From contig JAGTJL010000006.1 of assembly GCA_020746875.1 (NCBI GenBank), positions 62,001 to 126,000 of the forward strand: a DNA stretch of 64,000 bases. Reading direction: 5' to 3'. This document shows, piece by piece, positions 32,701-42,689 of this stretch; position 1 is the stretch's first letter, and every line of letters begins with the position of its first letter. The notes under the pieces are model-generated. The model searched no databases and was not told the origin of the DNA. It was given only the letters and a program-made list of their open reading frames with translations. The translations under genes were made by a program, and so were the position numbers. Source of the stretch: Rhexocercosporidium sp. MPI-PUGE-AT-0058 (Eukaryota; Ascomycota; Leotiomycetes; Helotiales).

Positions 32701-32881
32701 CAGCTCTACTTCATTGACACCGTTACATTGCAAAAGAACACCGTCCTCCGATGACATTTTCTCTATAGCCTGTTTCATGTACCATGAGCCTGAGTCTTGA
32801 TTTAGTTTTGGCAAACAACGGTCTTTAGCTGCGAAGCATAAACTGTGGAAAGATTTAAACGGCGGTCATGGTTTTTTTCCC
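29773..32881. other. Gene-poor stretch, nothing named
   Basis: No gene recognised. A 70-codon open stretch at 30763-30975 (+; LVLGFANRFPELKRYFPKTY) and one near 31110-31290 (+; LPSLDLGPGQRAVPNYLVVG) look protein-like but are isolated and unidentified. An inverted repeat lies at 30283-30370. The interval ends at the promoter of the esterase gene. Confidence 0.35.
30283..30370. repeat. 17-nt perfect inverted repeat around a 54-nt loop
   Basis: TCCCCCTCATGCCCCAA (30283-30299) is repeated exactly in inverse orientation at 30354-30370. Transcribed, it would form a stable GC-rich hairpin. No gene or transposase lies beside it; it could be the two ends of a tiny element or a structured RNA. Confidence 0.8.
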
Positions 32882-32888
32882 TATAAAT
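32882..32888 (+). promoter_or_regulatory. Probable TATA box of the CE1 esterase gene
   Basis: TATAAAT lies 100 nt before the ATG at 32982, followed by a pyrimidine-rich leader; position and context are normal for a fungal core promoter. Confidence 0.55.
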
Positions 32889-32981
32889 GTAGTGAGCCTC
32901 GCCTTCCATTTCCTTCTTGGTCTTCTCCCTCCAGGCAAATTTGGTTGTCATCATTCAGTCAAACACACGAATTCTTTCAAG

Positions 32982-33854
32982 ATGTTTTCCCCCAAGAGCT
33001 ACTTCTTCTTCTTCGCCGCAGCATTCCTTGTTCTTGCATCTTTGGATTTTGCATTGGCTGCGAAGTCCGCTGGTTGTGGCAAAGCTCCTACCATTACCAG
33101 CAAGACCTACACTACGACTGTGAATGGAAAGCAACGCCAATACATCATGAAACTTCCATCCGGATACGATCAAAACCGCCCTTACCGTCTGATATTTACC
33201 TGGCATCAACGTGGAGGCAGCGCTACGAAGATTGTAAACGGAGAGGACCCAAACAAGGGTGGTGTCTTGCCTTACTACGGTCTGCTCCCTTTGTCAAACA
33301 ACAGCGCCATCTTCGTGGTTCCCGATGGCCTCAACAGCGGTTGGGCAAACAGTGGAGGTGAAGATATATCCTTTTACGATGCCATGGTAAAGACGGTGGA
33401 GGCTGATCTCTGTGTCGATACTTCACTCCGCTTCGCTACCGGTTTCAGTTATGGGGCTGCCATGTCCTATGCTCTTGCATGTGCTCGTCCAAAAGACATC
33501 CGGGCCGTTGCTGTCGTTTCCGGTTCCTTGCTGAGTGGCTGTTCAGGGGGGAAAGATCCTGTCGCATATTATGGACAACACGGCACTTCGGACTCGGTTC
33601 TCAATGTTTCTGGCGGTCGCTCCATTCGTGACACCTTTGTCAAGAACAATGGATGTACCCCACTCTCACCCGAACCGCAACCTAACGGAGGGAACTCTGT
33701 CAAGACTGTGTATAAAGGATGCAAGGAGGGGTATCCCATGACTTGGGTTATTCATAATGGAGACCACAACCCATCTCAGAAAGACAGTGGCGCATCCGCT
33801 CCTTTCGCGCCTAAAAACACTTGGGATTTCTTCTCGCAGTTCAGCACGAAGTGA
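32982..33854 (+). CDS. Secreted feruloyl esterase-like enzyme (CE1 family)
   Basis: Single-exon gene, 290 aa. Carbohydrate esterase family 1, feruloyl-esterase C type (also annotated as polyhydroxybutyrate-depolymerase-like). It releases ferulic acid from arabinoxylan in plant walls outside the cell. The ATG at 32982 is chosen because it opens a signal peptide (hydrophobic core FFFFAAAFLVLASLDFALAA); the frame is open further upstream but without signal features. Motifs: KLPSGYDQNRPYRLIFTWHQ (oxyanion region), FATGFSYGAAMSYAL with GFSYG nucleophile Ser, YYGQHGTSDSVL (Asp) and WVIHNGDHNPS (His). Cysteines at the mature N-terminus, LCVDT, LACARP, LSGCSGG, NNGCTP and YKGC suggest disulfides. No carbohydrate-binding module. 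Intact; a TATA box is 100 nt upstream. Family confident, exact substrate inferred. Confidence 0.85.
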   Translation: MFSPKSYFFFFAAAFLVLASLDFALAAKSAGCGKAPTITSKTYTTTVNGKQRQYIMKLPSGYDQNRPYRLIFTWHQRGGSATKIVNGEDPNKGGVLPYYGLLPLSNNSAIFVVPDGLNSGWANSGGEDISFYDAMVKTVEADLCVDTSLRFATGFSYGAAMSYALACARPKDIRAVAVVSGSLLSGCSGGKDPVAYYGQHGTSDSVLNVSGGRSIRDTFVKNNGCTPLSPEPQPNGGNSVKTVYKGCKEGYPMTWVIHNGDHNPSQKDSGASAPFAPKNTWDFFSQFSTK

Positions 33855-34831
33855 ACTAGGTGACACAACACAGAGTTTGATAGGGAAATGGTTGGAGATT
33901 TCGTTGAAGGACGGGAAGCAGGCAAATGTACATGTGTGGATTGTATTCAGTTTCTCTAATTGAAAAGCTGCAATTCTCTTTTCTGAATTTCTGATTTTTG
34001 ATCTTACGTGCACTTCAAATTAACTATGCTACTCTATTAAAGTAAGACCACATAGCTTGTCCCACTTCGACTTCTGCAATGACGAGATTTATTTGCTTGC
34101 CGCGTCAGCCGAAATTTCTAAATTTCCTTTAAGCGACAGATTCCGTTGTTTGTAGAGATGCAGGGGTCAAAGATAAGAACGAAGCCGAATAGGGCTACTA
34201 ATACAGGCTCTCTGAATCTTCCGTGGTTTCGAATCTCTCTGTCGACCACAGTCACAGACGCAAGATGCGGAGGGCGAGAACCAACCTTACCTTAGTAACG
34301 CGCACAAGCAGTACTGGACCGATGTCACGGGTGCAGAAGTTCGGAGTTTGTGAACTTGTCTTAGCTCATAAAAAAGTTTACTTGTCGTACCTCAACAACG
34401 AACTCTGTATTCCAATTAAAAAGCGGGTTTTTCAGTTTCTACATAGTCGTCTGGTATATCTCGACTGCGCCGCCATGTCTTGCAGCTTCTCCAATGGATG
34501 ATCCTACCGCATTTTGACCAGTTTTCCTTGGGCGTAAACGGCGAATACAAGCGGCAATGCAGTTCATGAGTGCCGACGTGGTACTTTACGGATCGTCGTG
34601 TACGTGTTCCACACAAATGAATAGTGGTTTAATTAGAAACGACGGCTGAGTCAACATCAACATCGGCTAAGAAATTTAGGCTGTTCCCGCTTGGCTGCGG
34701 CAGGGGTACTGTATTGCTGAGTATTGGAGGAGGTTTTCCGTAGTGCGGGGTCAACTCTGTGGAGCGGGGCATGCAGACTTCTTCTCCCTTCCCCTCTTTC
34801 CCAGAAACAAACACTTGCAGAGGAATCAACA
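33855..34831. other. Intergenic, nothing recognised
   Basis: 3' region of the esterase gene and promoter of the MetE-like gene. The frame of the latter stays open for 36 codons before its ATG, but without conserved sequence. No other feature seen. Confidence 0.45.
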
Positions 34832-36171
34832 ATGGCAAACGTTCATCGAAATCCCCCTTTCCGAGCCGAGCATTTAGGTTCCCTTCTGAGGCCCAAAGAG
34901 CTGTTATCAAAGCGTGCTGCTTTCGAAGCTAAGGATCTCAGTCGCGATGAGCTCACCACCATCGAGAACGAGTCTGTAGACAAGATCGTTAAGGTTCAAA
35001 CCGATGCAGGATTCCGCGCTATTTCAGATGGCGAATACAGGTTAGTCTACCCAACCGTACTAACCATTGAAGTGCTGACGGGGCAGGCGTGCTGTTTTTT
35101 GGGGAACATTCTTCGAGGAACTCGAGGGAATGACGGAAATCAGAAACCCGCCAATCGAGATCTTCCGCCCATACGTACCCGACATTGCTGGATTTCTCGA
35201 AAAGGGACATAAACCTGGACAGTCATGCGTTTGCACTGGCAAGATAAAGCACAAGGGAAAGAGTACCTTGGTTGGCCAATTCGAATACTTGAAGACATTA
35301 GTACCAGAAGAAAGATGGGGGATATCAAGTTGACAATGATTGCACCACCCTGGTACCACTTGCGATATAAAGATGGCCAGGCGTTCCCAAAAGAAGTCTA
35401 TGCCAGCGATGATGAATATTTCTGGGACATTGCGCAGGCCTTCAGAGCCGAATTGGATATCCTGTACGCCGCAGGAGTGAGGAATGTCCAGATTGATGAT
35501 CCGAACTTTGCTTGTAAGACCCAGCATCGCAAGTAGACGCAGTACTAACCATCAGATTTCTGCTCGGAAAAGATGCTGAAGGGTTGGTCAGAGGATAAGT
35601 CGAACACAAAGACGCCAGATGAGCTACTCGACTCATACATCAAGTGTTACAATAACAGCATCGAGAACCACAAGGATAAGATGCACTTTGGTCTTCACAT
35701 CTGCAGAGGTATGATTTCCCGGGTAGTTTCGAGATCCCACTAACGTGTATAGGAAACTTCATGGGCTCTCGCCATTTTTCGGAAGGGGGATATGACCGCA
35801 TTGCGATCAAACTCTTTCAGAATTTGAATGTTTCCAGCTACTATCTCGAGTACGATACTCCCAGAGCTGGTGGCTTCGAGCCTCTTCTACACCTTCCCGC
35901 TCACAAGAACGTTATTTTGGGTGTCATCACATCGAAATTTCCCAAGCTTGAAGACAAGGAAGAGATGAAGCAGCGCCTCTTCGCTGCTGCAGATGCCATT
36001 GCTAAGGGAGCTGGACAGACGAGAGAGCAGGCTCTTGAGCGAATGGGTGTCAGTCCGCAATGCGGCTTTGCAAGCCACGAGGAGGGAAATCTACTGGAAT
36101 GGGATGATATGAAGAACAAGTTGGCTTTGGTTCGAGCCATTGCTGATGATGTCTGGCCTGGTCAGCCTTAA
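34832..36171 (+). CDS. MetE-like (cobalamin-independent methionine synthase C-domain) protein, one-base frame break
   Basis: Homolog of the C-terminal catalytic domain of cobalamin-independent methionine synthase, in the short single-domain form common in fungi and bacteria. The start MANVHRNPPFRAEHLGSLLR is the usual opening of the family. Exons: 34832-35040, 35087-35513, 35556-35708 and 35753-36171; introns are 42-46 nt with clean junctions. Conserved parts are DGEYRRAVFWGTFFEELEGM, IKLTMIAPPWYHLRY, GVRNVQIDDPNFAYFCSEK, HFGLHICRGNF, YYLEYDTPRAGGFEPLLHLP, LGVITSKFPKLEDKEE and VSPQCGFAS (His/Cys zinc-binding type residues). The exons total 1208 nt, one short of a multiple of three: at the five-G run 35317-35321 one G is missing to join EERWG to DIKLTM. 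Around 402 aa if whole. True methionine synthesis is not implied for the short form. Confidence 0.8.
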
Positions 36172-36611
36172 TTAAAGCGAAAAGAATTGTGAGAGTATTT
36201 TATCTAAATTGAGAATTCAACAAGCATTCAGAGGTCAGATTTAACATATACTGTGCTCGAGAGGTAAGAGCCTCTCAAGAAATGAGTATCAAGGAACGAA
36301 TTCTCATTTGCTCTTTATTTTGTAAGTGAATCGTAGGTAGTCATTAGAAACTCTTACCTTCTAGTTTCCCGAGCCGCCTAGAAGTCTAGAATAAAAATTA
36401 ACTTATATGGGTAATGAGAGTTAAGTTAAGGAAATGGACTATAAATGTTACGTAGGTAGCATGTTTCCTACAGTTTAGCCTTACGAGCTTCGACTAGCTA
36501 CAACTCCTCGCCAGAATCAAAACCAGACCCGGATTGAAAGGCTTCACGATCAGTATTTATACACTTAACACATAGCAGGAGCCGAAACAATAGTAATTGT
36601 ATTCAGATATC
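36172..36611. other. Convergent intergenic region
   Basis: 3' ends of the MetE-like (+) and xylanase (-) genes meet here. AT-rich, no feature seen. Confidence 0.5.
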
Positions 36612-37914
36612 TCATAGTAAAGCCGCAAAGACTAATGAGATAAGGAGTACAAGGATCAAGCCCGAAAGATTCAGCGAGGAAGCCGGCGAAGTGGGAACTC
36701 TCAGAACCGGAGGTGTGACTGTCGTATTCGTCGTCCCTGTTAAAGGTGTGAATGATGATGGCGTCAACTCAGCGAAGGTATCGCCAGTAGAATTCGTCGA
36801 GTTGCCAGCAGATGCCACCAGTCCTGAAAGTGCACCGAAGTATGCTTCTTTGCGAGTCACCCTTCCATCGAACATTGTTCCATCTCCTGTTCCTGGGAAC
36901 GTTGAGGGGATCCATGAATACTAGATACGTAAGCATTATTCAGAGGCCGAAGAAGATGAGCATACCTTGTCGTCGAAATCCCACACTGTGATGCCTATAC
37001 AGCCCGTCAAGGCTACGCAAGCAGCAGAGGTTGTCTGGTAATCCTTCTTCTGCTGCGCAACAAGTGCGTCTGTCGAAGGTAACTTCATCCTTATATCCAG
37101 CTCCGTAATCGCTACTTCTACTCCCAACGCCGTGAAGGCACCCATGTTGGCTATTTGGGTAGCCTTTGAAGGTGTCCCACCAACGACAAAATGAGCCTGG
37201 AACCCAACGCCATCAATTTTCGCTCCCACAGCCTTCAAAGACTTGACGATGGCTTGAGCAGCATTGCTCTTCGCGCCTGGAAATTCGGTTCCAAAATCAT
37301 TATAATACAGTTTGACATCCGGATCTGCTGCTGCTGCTGCCTCGAATGCGATTTTTATATAATCCTGGCCAATGACTCTGAAGAACACACTGTTCCGGAA
37401 TGTTCCATTGTCATTCAGAGCCTCATTCACAACGTCCCAAGCAAAGCACTGCCCCTTATAATGAGTGACTTCGTTCGTAATGTGGTTTTGAAGTGCCGCC
37501 GTTAGGGTTGCTGCGGTCCACGTCCCGCCCGTGACCCAGGAAGGGAGTTGTTGATGCCAGACAAGTGTATGGCATCGAAGAAGCTGGTTATTAGCTTTTG
37601 CGAGAGCAGCGATCGCATCTCCACCCGCAAAGGAGAATTTTCCTGGCTGCGGCTCGATTGAATCCCACTTCATCGAGTTTCCCGGTGTGATCTGTCCGAA
37701 TTCTGATGTATTCTTGAGAACCGCTTGGTAGGGCTCATCCGAAAAGGATACGCTCTCCGTTTCTGTCCCATAGTATTGCAGACCCTGAAAATGTGAGTAT
37801 ATGACGATATGACACCGCGGAATACCATACTGCTGATTTTGCGGCTTCGTGTAGTTGCGTTGCGCCGAAAGAGAAAAGAAAGCAACTCTTGACCAGAAGA
37901 ATTTGGAGCATCAT
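36612..37914 (-). CDS. GH10 endo-beta-1,4-xylanase with GPI-type C-terminus
   Basis: Glycoside hydrolase family 10; cleaves internal beta-1,4 bonds of xylan. Exons on the minus strand: 37914-37831, 37784-36966 and 36920-36612, total 1212 nt (403 aa), introns 46 and 45 nt. The start [18 protein letters not shown] gives a signal peptide. Motifs: [45 protein letters not shown] (acid/base Glu), [25 protein letters not shown] (nucleophile Glu) and [20 protein letters not shown]. After the catalytic domain comes a Thr/Ser/Asn-rich linker ([20 protein letters not shown]) and a hydrophobic end ([18 protein letters not shown]), i.e. a GPI-attachment or membrane-anchor signal instead of a carbohydrate-binding module. 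A TATATATA-type stretch lies about 30 nt upstream of the ATG. Intact. Confidence 0.9.
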
Positions 37915-39819
37915 TTTTTTGAATTATATTATGGGAGATATATATAAAATAAAAAACGTAAGAATAAGAACGTCGACTATACGAACAAGTGATTTGAAGA
38001 TGCGAAGATGCAGAAGAACAGACCGGAGGAGATATGAAGACAAGACTTTTGAACTCAATCTTAAAGCATATCGTGCAGGACTACCGGACGGCATAATGCA
38101 TTGATCTGAAAGTTCATCTCAAATTCGGTAGTGAGCAGAAGTCATGGTACCAGTTGAATCAATAGGACGAGTCGGGAGGCCTGGCAGGACATTTGTTTGG
38201 AATTGGCCGAGATTGATCGCTAATCTGCGACAACTATTGCGTGAGTGATGTTTTAGAGTTTTGCCAATGTATGGGATGCATTTCCTGTTCCACCACAATG
38301 CCATAGAATTATGGAAGGAATATTGAGTTTCTGAGGCTGATTGGGTGTCCTCAAAGTTTGACTTTCGGAAGCCTAGATGTCACGAAGAAGAATGAGAACG
38401 AGACAACATCGAGGCGAAAGAAAAAGGGGCGGGGGTCGACGAAGCGAGGCTTGGCATTGCGAGCGCTGAATGAGTTTCTCAGTTAATTTTACAGCACCCA
38501 TCCATAATCGATGAGTTTCGCAATATCCTTAACTTCGGGGATTGTTGGAAATTCTCCCACAACCGATGACCATTGTGCCATACCTCAGCCTCAAAAGCAG
38601 TTTGTATCGTAGCCAGAAGTCTCCCTGGTAGATTGGCCGAAGGAGGCGTCGTTTCGTTGCTCACCCATTACCCCGTGACTTCTTCAAAGTCTCGTCGTCA
38701 AAATTGACCATAATTTTGCGAATATGCTGATTTGCAAGGGATCGGTTGAAGAGTTAACGCACCTGGAATATCTAGCGTATGAAGAATAGACCTCTGGATG
38801 CTCTTGACGCTGTATTTAGACACATCGACCGAAGATCTACTAATGGATACGTGAAGGGCCTGCCCATGCGATGAATAGAAGCTTCGAGCCTGCTCATAGA
38901 AATGACAATCGAGACCAAGGACCCAAAGGTTTTCCCATCGTCGAGGGTGGTGAATAAGAAATGGATGTAATTCCCTTTATAAATCATGCAGCTTTTTTCG
39001 TCGTCGCAGAAAATCTACGTGCTAGATTTAGCTTGCGATGGGAAACGGAAAACCTGCGCAGCACCACAATGTCTTCAGGAGCAGATATATTTTGGCGGAC
39101 CGCCTCTTGATCCGGTAACATACACCTCCCCATCGTTCATGTGGTGGAAATTGTCGGCAGAAAATATAACCCCGTTTAGCACCAGACCTGCTCGTGGTAA
39201 TCAACTTCCAGAAGCTTACACTTGACCGTGGTGTCCATATGTACAGTATCTAGACGACCGGAAAGTGATGCCGCCCAGAATATAGGGTAGAAGAGCAAAC
39301 CATCGGTTTGACAACGACATCCGACTGGTGATCATTGGTGCATCGAGAAGATGCAGAATCATGCAAATGACACAGTCGTCGGAGACCCATAGTTTAGGAT
39401 AGCGACGTCAGGCCAAGATGTATTTGATTGCGAATCTCCTGCGCAATAGCGGGAATGTGGAGAGCAGGGCTGTATTTGGAGACATGACAGCTTCAGACAT
39501 GATTGCGATGAAAGCTGCTATGGCTAAAATCACCAAATGTAATGAAAGAAGGTTTGGTGGAATGGGGGGAGTATTTGAATAGGTAGGGGAAATGTTTTGG
39601 TATGACAAAGGGTTGAAAATGGCAGCTATCAGCTAACCAAGAGCTGACGCAAAGCTGCAATCTACCACGAACCCAAACCGAAAGAACAATACAAACCAAA
39701 GGAAGAGCCAATAAAGGATAGAAACAATACGCCGGCGAAGTTAAAAGGGGGTAGAAATTTGAGCATAAACACTTGTTGCTTGTGCTCATGCCTTGGTATC
39801 AAATACTTGCATTAACTGC
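37915..39819. other. Intergenic, nothing recognised
   Basis: Left part is the xylanase promoter (reads toward the minus strand). Several 60-100-codon frames exist on both strands, but none has conserved sequence or a linked exon. Confidence 0.45.
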
Positions 39820-40563
39820 CTACCTAGCCATTGACCCAGGAATAATTCTGATCTCTCCATTCCTCGGATCAAAATGATATCCTTTGACAGTCTGCTCGTG
39901 ATTCTTGAAGCATAGCAACCCATCCACATACAGCTGCCCACCAAAAGCAATGTGGATCTCCATCAGCAGCTCATTGATACCACTTGGATCCAACAGCATT
40001 TCCCGTAACCATCTCTGCTTTCCCCAATGACAAAACCTCGGCCATCCGGTATGTATAACCATTCTTGTCCAAGTACTCGAATCCCTGTATAGCCTTCCAT
40101 CTAGCGACTCCCCGTATCTTCGAAGGTTCTGAATCTCCTTGAATTCCAGAACGTCTCTCGGTTTATCCCACTCCGCAATGATAGTGATCGACTCCAATCT
40201 ACCATACCGACACCAATCCCCGAGCGCCTTGGCCGAACTGGCAAACCATTCAAGCTCGTCGCGATCCAGTAGCTCCAGCGACAACTTGAGCAGCCGTATG
40301 CGCCTCGCATGACCATGCTTCAGCAAGCCTTTGAACTTCTGGGAGAGCTGGGTGGGATCTCGAAGACTGAGTCGGCTATGGTGCCAGATAAGGTCTTTGC
40401 ATTCGCGGTGGACTTGCTTGCATGTTCGGAGGAGGGAAAGAGAGCGTGCGACGTCGACTGTCCAAGGAGCGAGAGTCACGGCTCCAGAGCGGGAAGCGAG
40501 GCAATAAGTATAGATCTGGTCGCGGATTTCTCGTGGGAAGGCTTCGAGGAAGAGGAGAGGCAT
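39820..40563 (-). CDS. 2EXR-domain protein
   Basis: Single-exon gene, 247 aa. The start at 40563 is the first ATG; the frame runs 39 codons further upstream from a TTG. The N-terminus FLEAFPREIRDQIYTYCLAS is the hallmark of the fungal 2EXR domain (F-box-like LPxEIRxxIY helix), followed by LLRTCKQVHRECKDLIWHHS. The rest is helical and charged (LLKLSLELLDRDELEWF), ending GYHFDPRNGEIRIIPGSMAR. 2EXR proteins are a large, poorly characterised fungal expansion thought to mediate protein contacts; no specific function can be given. Transcribed divergently from the Cdt1 gene. Confidence 0.75.
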   Translation of the reverse strand: MPLLFLEAFPREIRDQIYTYCLASRSGAVTLAPWTVDVARSLSLLRTCKQVHRECKDLIWHHSRLSLRDPTQLSQKFKGLLKHGHARRIRLLKLSLELLDRDELEWFASSAKALGDWCRYGRLESITIIAEWDKPRDVLEFKEIQNLRRYGESLDGRLYRDSSTWTRMVIHTGWPRFCHWGKQRWLREMLLDPSGINELLMEIHIAFGGQLYVDGLLCFKNHEQTVKGYHFDPRNGEIRIIPGSMAR

Positions 40564-40946
40564 ATCGATGTCGGGGTGGTTGGTGTATGGGATTACATCC
40601 TCGAGGACTATTAAAGGGTGAAAATGAAATGATCCACCACTTGGATGTTGGCGATGGTTTTGAACGAAGACTTTCAGCAACGGATGGACAGACCCCTGTC
40701 ACTTTTGGTGAGCGCAAAAGCACTTTACGCGTGAACTCAACAGGCGCGTCTCGCAGAACGCGACTACTGAATGTCTCTCCCAACCTCCTCCTCGGGAATT
40801 CATATACAACTCAATTTTTGCTGTCAGGGACAACCACCACAACTGCCATCCCACCTTCCATAATTGCATCGCATTGCACTTACATCTCTCTAACATCGCT
40901 CTTGCATCAATTGTATTGCATCGCTTCGCATTTGCATAGCTTCATC
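40564..40946. promoter_or_regulatory. Divergent promoter between 2EXR and Cdt1 genes
   Basis: The 383 bp between the two start codons must carry both core promoters and leaders. CT- and CAT-rich leader sequence precedes the Cdt1 ATG. I did not identify defined factor sites such as MCB/ACGCGT elements with confidence. Confidence 0.5.
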
Positions 40947-42374
40947 ATGCCTGCCGCCATCAAGAGAAGGAAGCTGGCAGCCACCACCAGGAACGCGTCA
41001 ACAAGCAACTCTCGAGGGCTCAATGCTTTCACGACTGTCTCCAAGGCAAGCGCAAGCACAACCACGAAGGAAGTAATTGAGAAGAACATCCGGGTCGACA
41101 TCGCGCCTGTCACTGCCAATCGCCAGACTACGAACGACAAGAAGCGGAAGTTCGTTGAGGACGAGGAAAGCGCGCAGCCAGAAACAATCTCCCCAGCCAA
41201 CGCCCTCCCACCGCGACGAGCAAATCTACGAGCGCCTCAGACTCCGCAAAAGCCAGCCATCAACCAGATTCCCACCTCATCAATCGATACTCCAACAAAA
41301 GGCGCACGCAGTCTCCTCGACCGATTCTGCATCTCCTCGAAAACACCCACGCGCTCCCCTCTCTCCTTCAACAGTTCCAGCTCGGACCTCATCGCATCCA
41401 CACCCGAAAAAGCAGACCGCACTCCCAGTGCACACCTCCCTCTTGAACTCCTCGACTTGATCAACCTGCACGCTGCATTCCTCACAGCTCTCTCAATACA
41501 CTATGCGCATAACGGTACACACTCACCTGCAGACCTGCGAAATCTCTGCCCGGATGTTGCGCGAGCTTGGGGAAAGCGGAGAGTCGTTCTTGAAGATATC
41601 CGCAGATCGATTGGCGTGTTGAACCGCAGCATACATGAAGATCAGGGCTCGCGAATCTCGAGACTCAGTCTGTCGGATTATGGACATGGGAAGATATGTA
41701 TAGAGCTCAGGACCCTAGGGAAGGTAGGCAGGATTGCGCGACCTGTCAACGAGGATTTGATGAATGAGATATTCGAGCAAGGATTGACCAGCGCGTGGAA
41801 AGAGAGGGAGGCAGAGATGGCAGTCAAGGATTTCGTTGAGGGATTACCATTGGAGGCGATCACGACCTGCTCGTCGTTACTCAAGATGTCGCCTTTGCTG
41901 GCGAAGGGACAGCGAAGACTGGAGGATTTGAAATCTGGGATCACGATCAAGGAGACAGTAAAAGCAAAAGTCGAAGTCGCCGGTCCAAAACTCACACTCC
42001 TCGAACGACTACGAGCAAAGCAACTCGAACAATCGAATCTCCCTCCTCCGCCTTCCAAGGCCGAAATCGCAAGAAAAGCAGCTATGGGACGAATCGATGA
42101 AGTGGTTTCCATTCTGATAATTCTCAGCACATCGACTTCGATTGGTCAATCGAGGATCTCTTTCACACTTCCGACCATCATTGGAAAGCTGCGGGATTCT
42201 TTCAAAACGCCGATGTCAAAAGAAGAGGCAGATACATGTATCAGATTGTTGGCAACAGAGATAGCCCCCGAGTGGGTCAAGTTGGTTAAGATGGGAAAGG
42301 TCGAGGCTCTTGTGGTTAATAGAGACGAGCGACCTGGAGAGTTGGATATCAAGGAACGTGTTGGACGTGCATGA
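40947..42374 (+). CDS. DNA replication factor Cdt1-like protein
   Basis: Single-exon gene, 475 aa. Cdt1 brings the Mcm2-7 helicase to ORC/Cdc6-marked origins (licensing) in the nucleus. The start MPAAIKRRKLAATTRNAST is preceded by 175 open codons without conservation, so the ATG at 40947 is chosen. Disordered basic N-terminus with a proline/threonine-rich part (RRANLRAPQTPQKPAI) and candidate SP/TP phosphosites. Central winged-helix region: HLPLELLDLINLHAAFLTAL, SPADLRNLCPDVARAWGKRR, LEDIRRSIGVLNR. C-terminal winged helix: LTLLERLRAKQLEQSNLPPP (Mcm-binding region) to SFKTPMSKEEADTCIRLLAT and WVKLVKMGKVEALVVNR. This arrangement is that of fungal Cdt1. Start and name are well supported, but assignment rests on pattern recognition. 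Confidence 0.8.
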   Translation: MPAAIKRRKLAATTRNASTSNSRGLNAFTTVSKASASTTTKEVIEKNIRVDIAPVTANRQTTNDKKRKFVEDEESAQPETISPANALPPRRANLRAPQTPQKPAINQIPTSSIDTPTKGARSLLDRFCISSKTPTRSPLSFNSSSSDLIASTPEKADRTPSAHLPLELLDLINLHAAFLTALSIHYAHNGTHSPADLRNLCPDVARAWGKRRVVLEDIRRSIGVLNRSIHEDQGSRISRLSLSDYGHGKICIELRTLGKVGRIARPVNEDLMNEIFEQGLTSAWKEREAEMAVKDFVEGLPLEAITTCSSLLKMSPLLAKGQRRLEDLKSGITIKETVKAKVEVAGPKLTLLERLRAKQLEQSNLPPPPSKAEIARKAAMGRIDEVVSILIILSTSTSIGQSRISFTLPTIIGKLRDSFKTPMSKEEADTCIRLLATEIAPEWVKLVKMGKVEALVVNRDERPGELDIKERVGRA

Positions 42375-42689
42375 ATAAGGATTTTGAATGAGGACCGAAT
42401 TTAATATACCCATGACGAGAAACCACTGTTGGATAGGAGACAGGCACAGTTCCGGGTGATCACCTGTGAACAGAAATTCATGAAGCATGCTCAATAATCA
42501 CTTTCCTCTACTCCTACCTGGTGACCGTGTGATCAAAAGAACACCAACGCTCGACTTCCACCCAGTCGCTTATTCCCATAACCATCCAGCATTTCGTAAA
42601 GTCATCCCACGAACCATTTCCCTGTCAACCATCCACTCCTAATCCACTCCTCCATCCCAGGTATTGCATTGTATCTCCGCCGTCGCACT
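42375..42689. other. Convergent intergenic region
   Basis: 3' ends of the Cdt1 (+) and MBF1 (-) genes. No feature seen. Confidence 0.5.

Noticed and set aside
40422..40946. Treating the upstream open frame as part of Cdt1
   Set aside because: No conserved sequence, it overlaps the opposite gene's 5' end, and the ATG at 40947 gives a normal protein.
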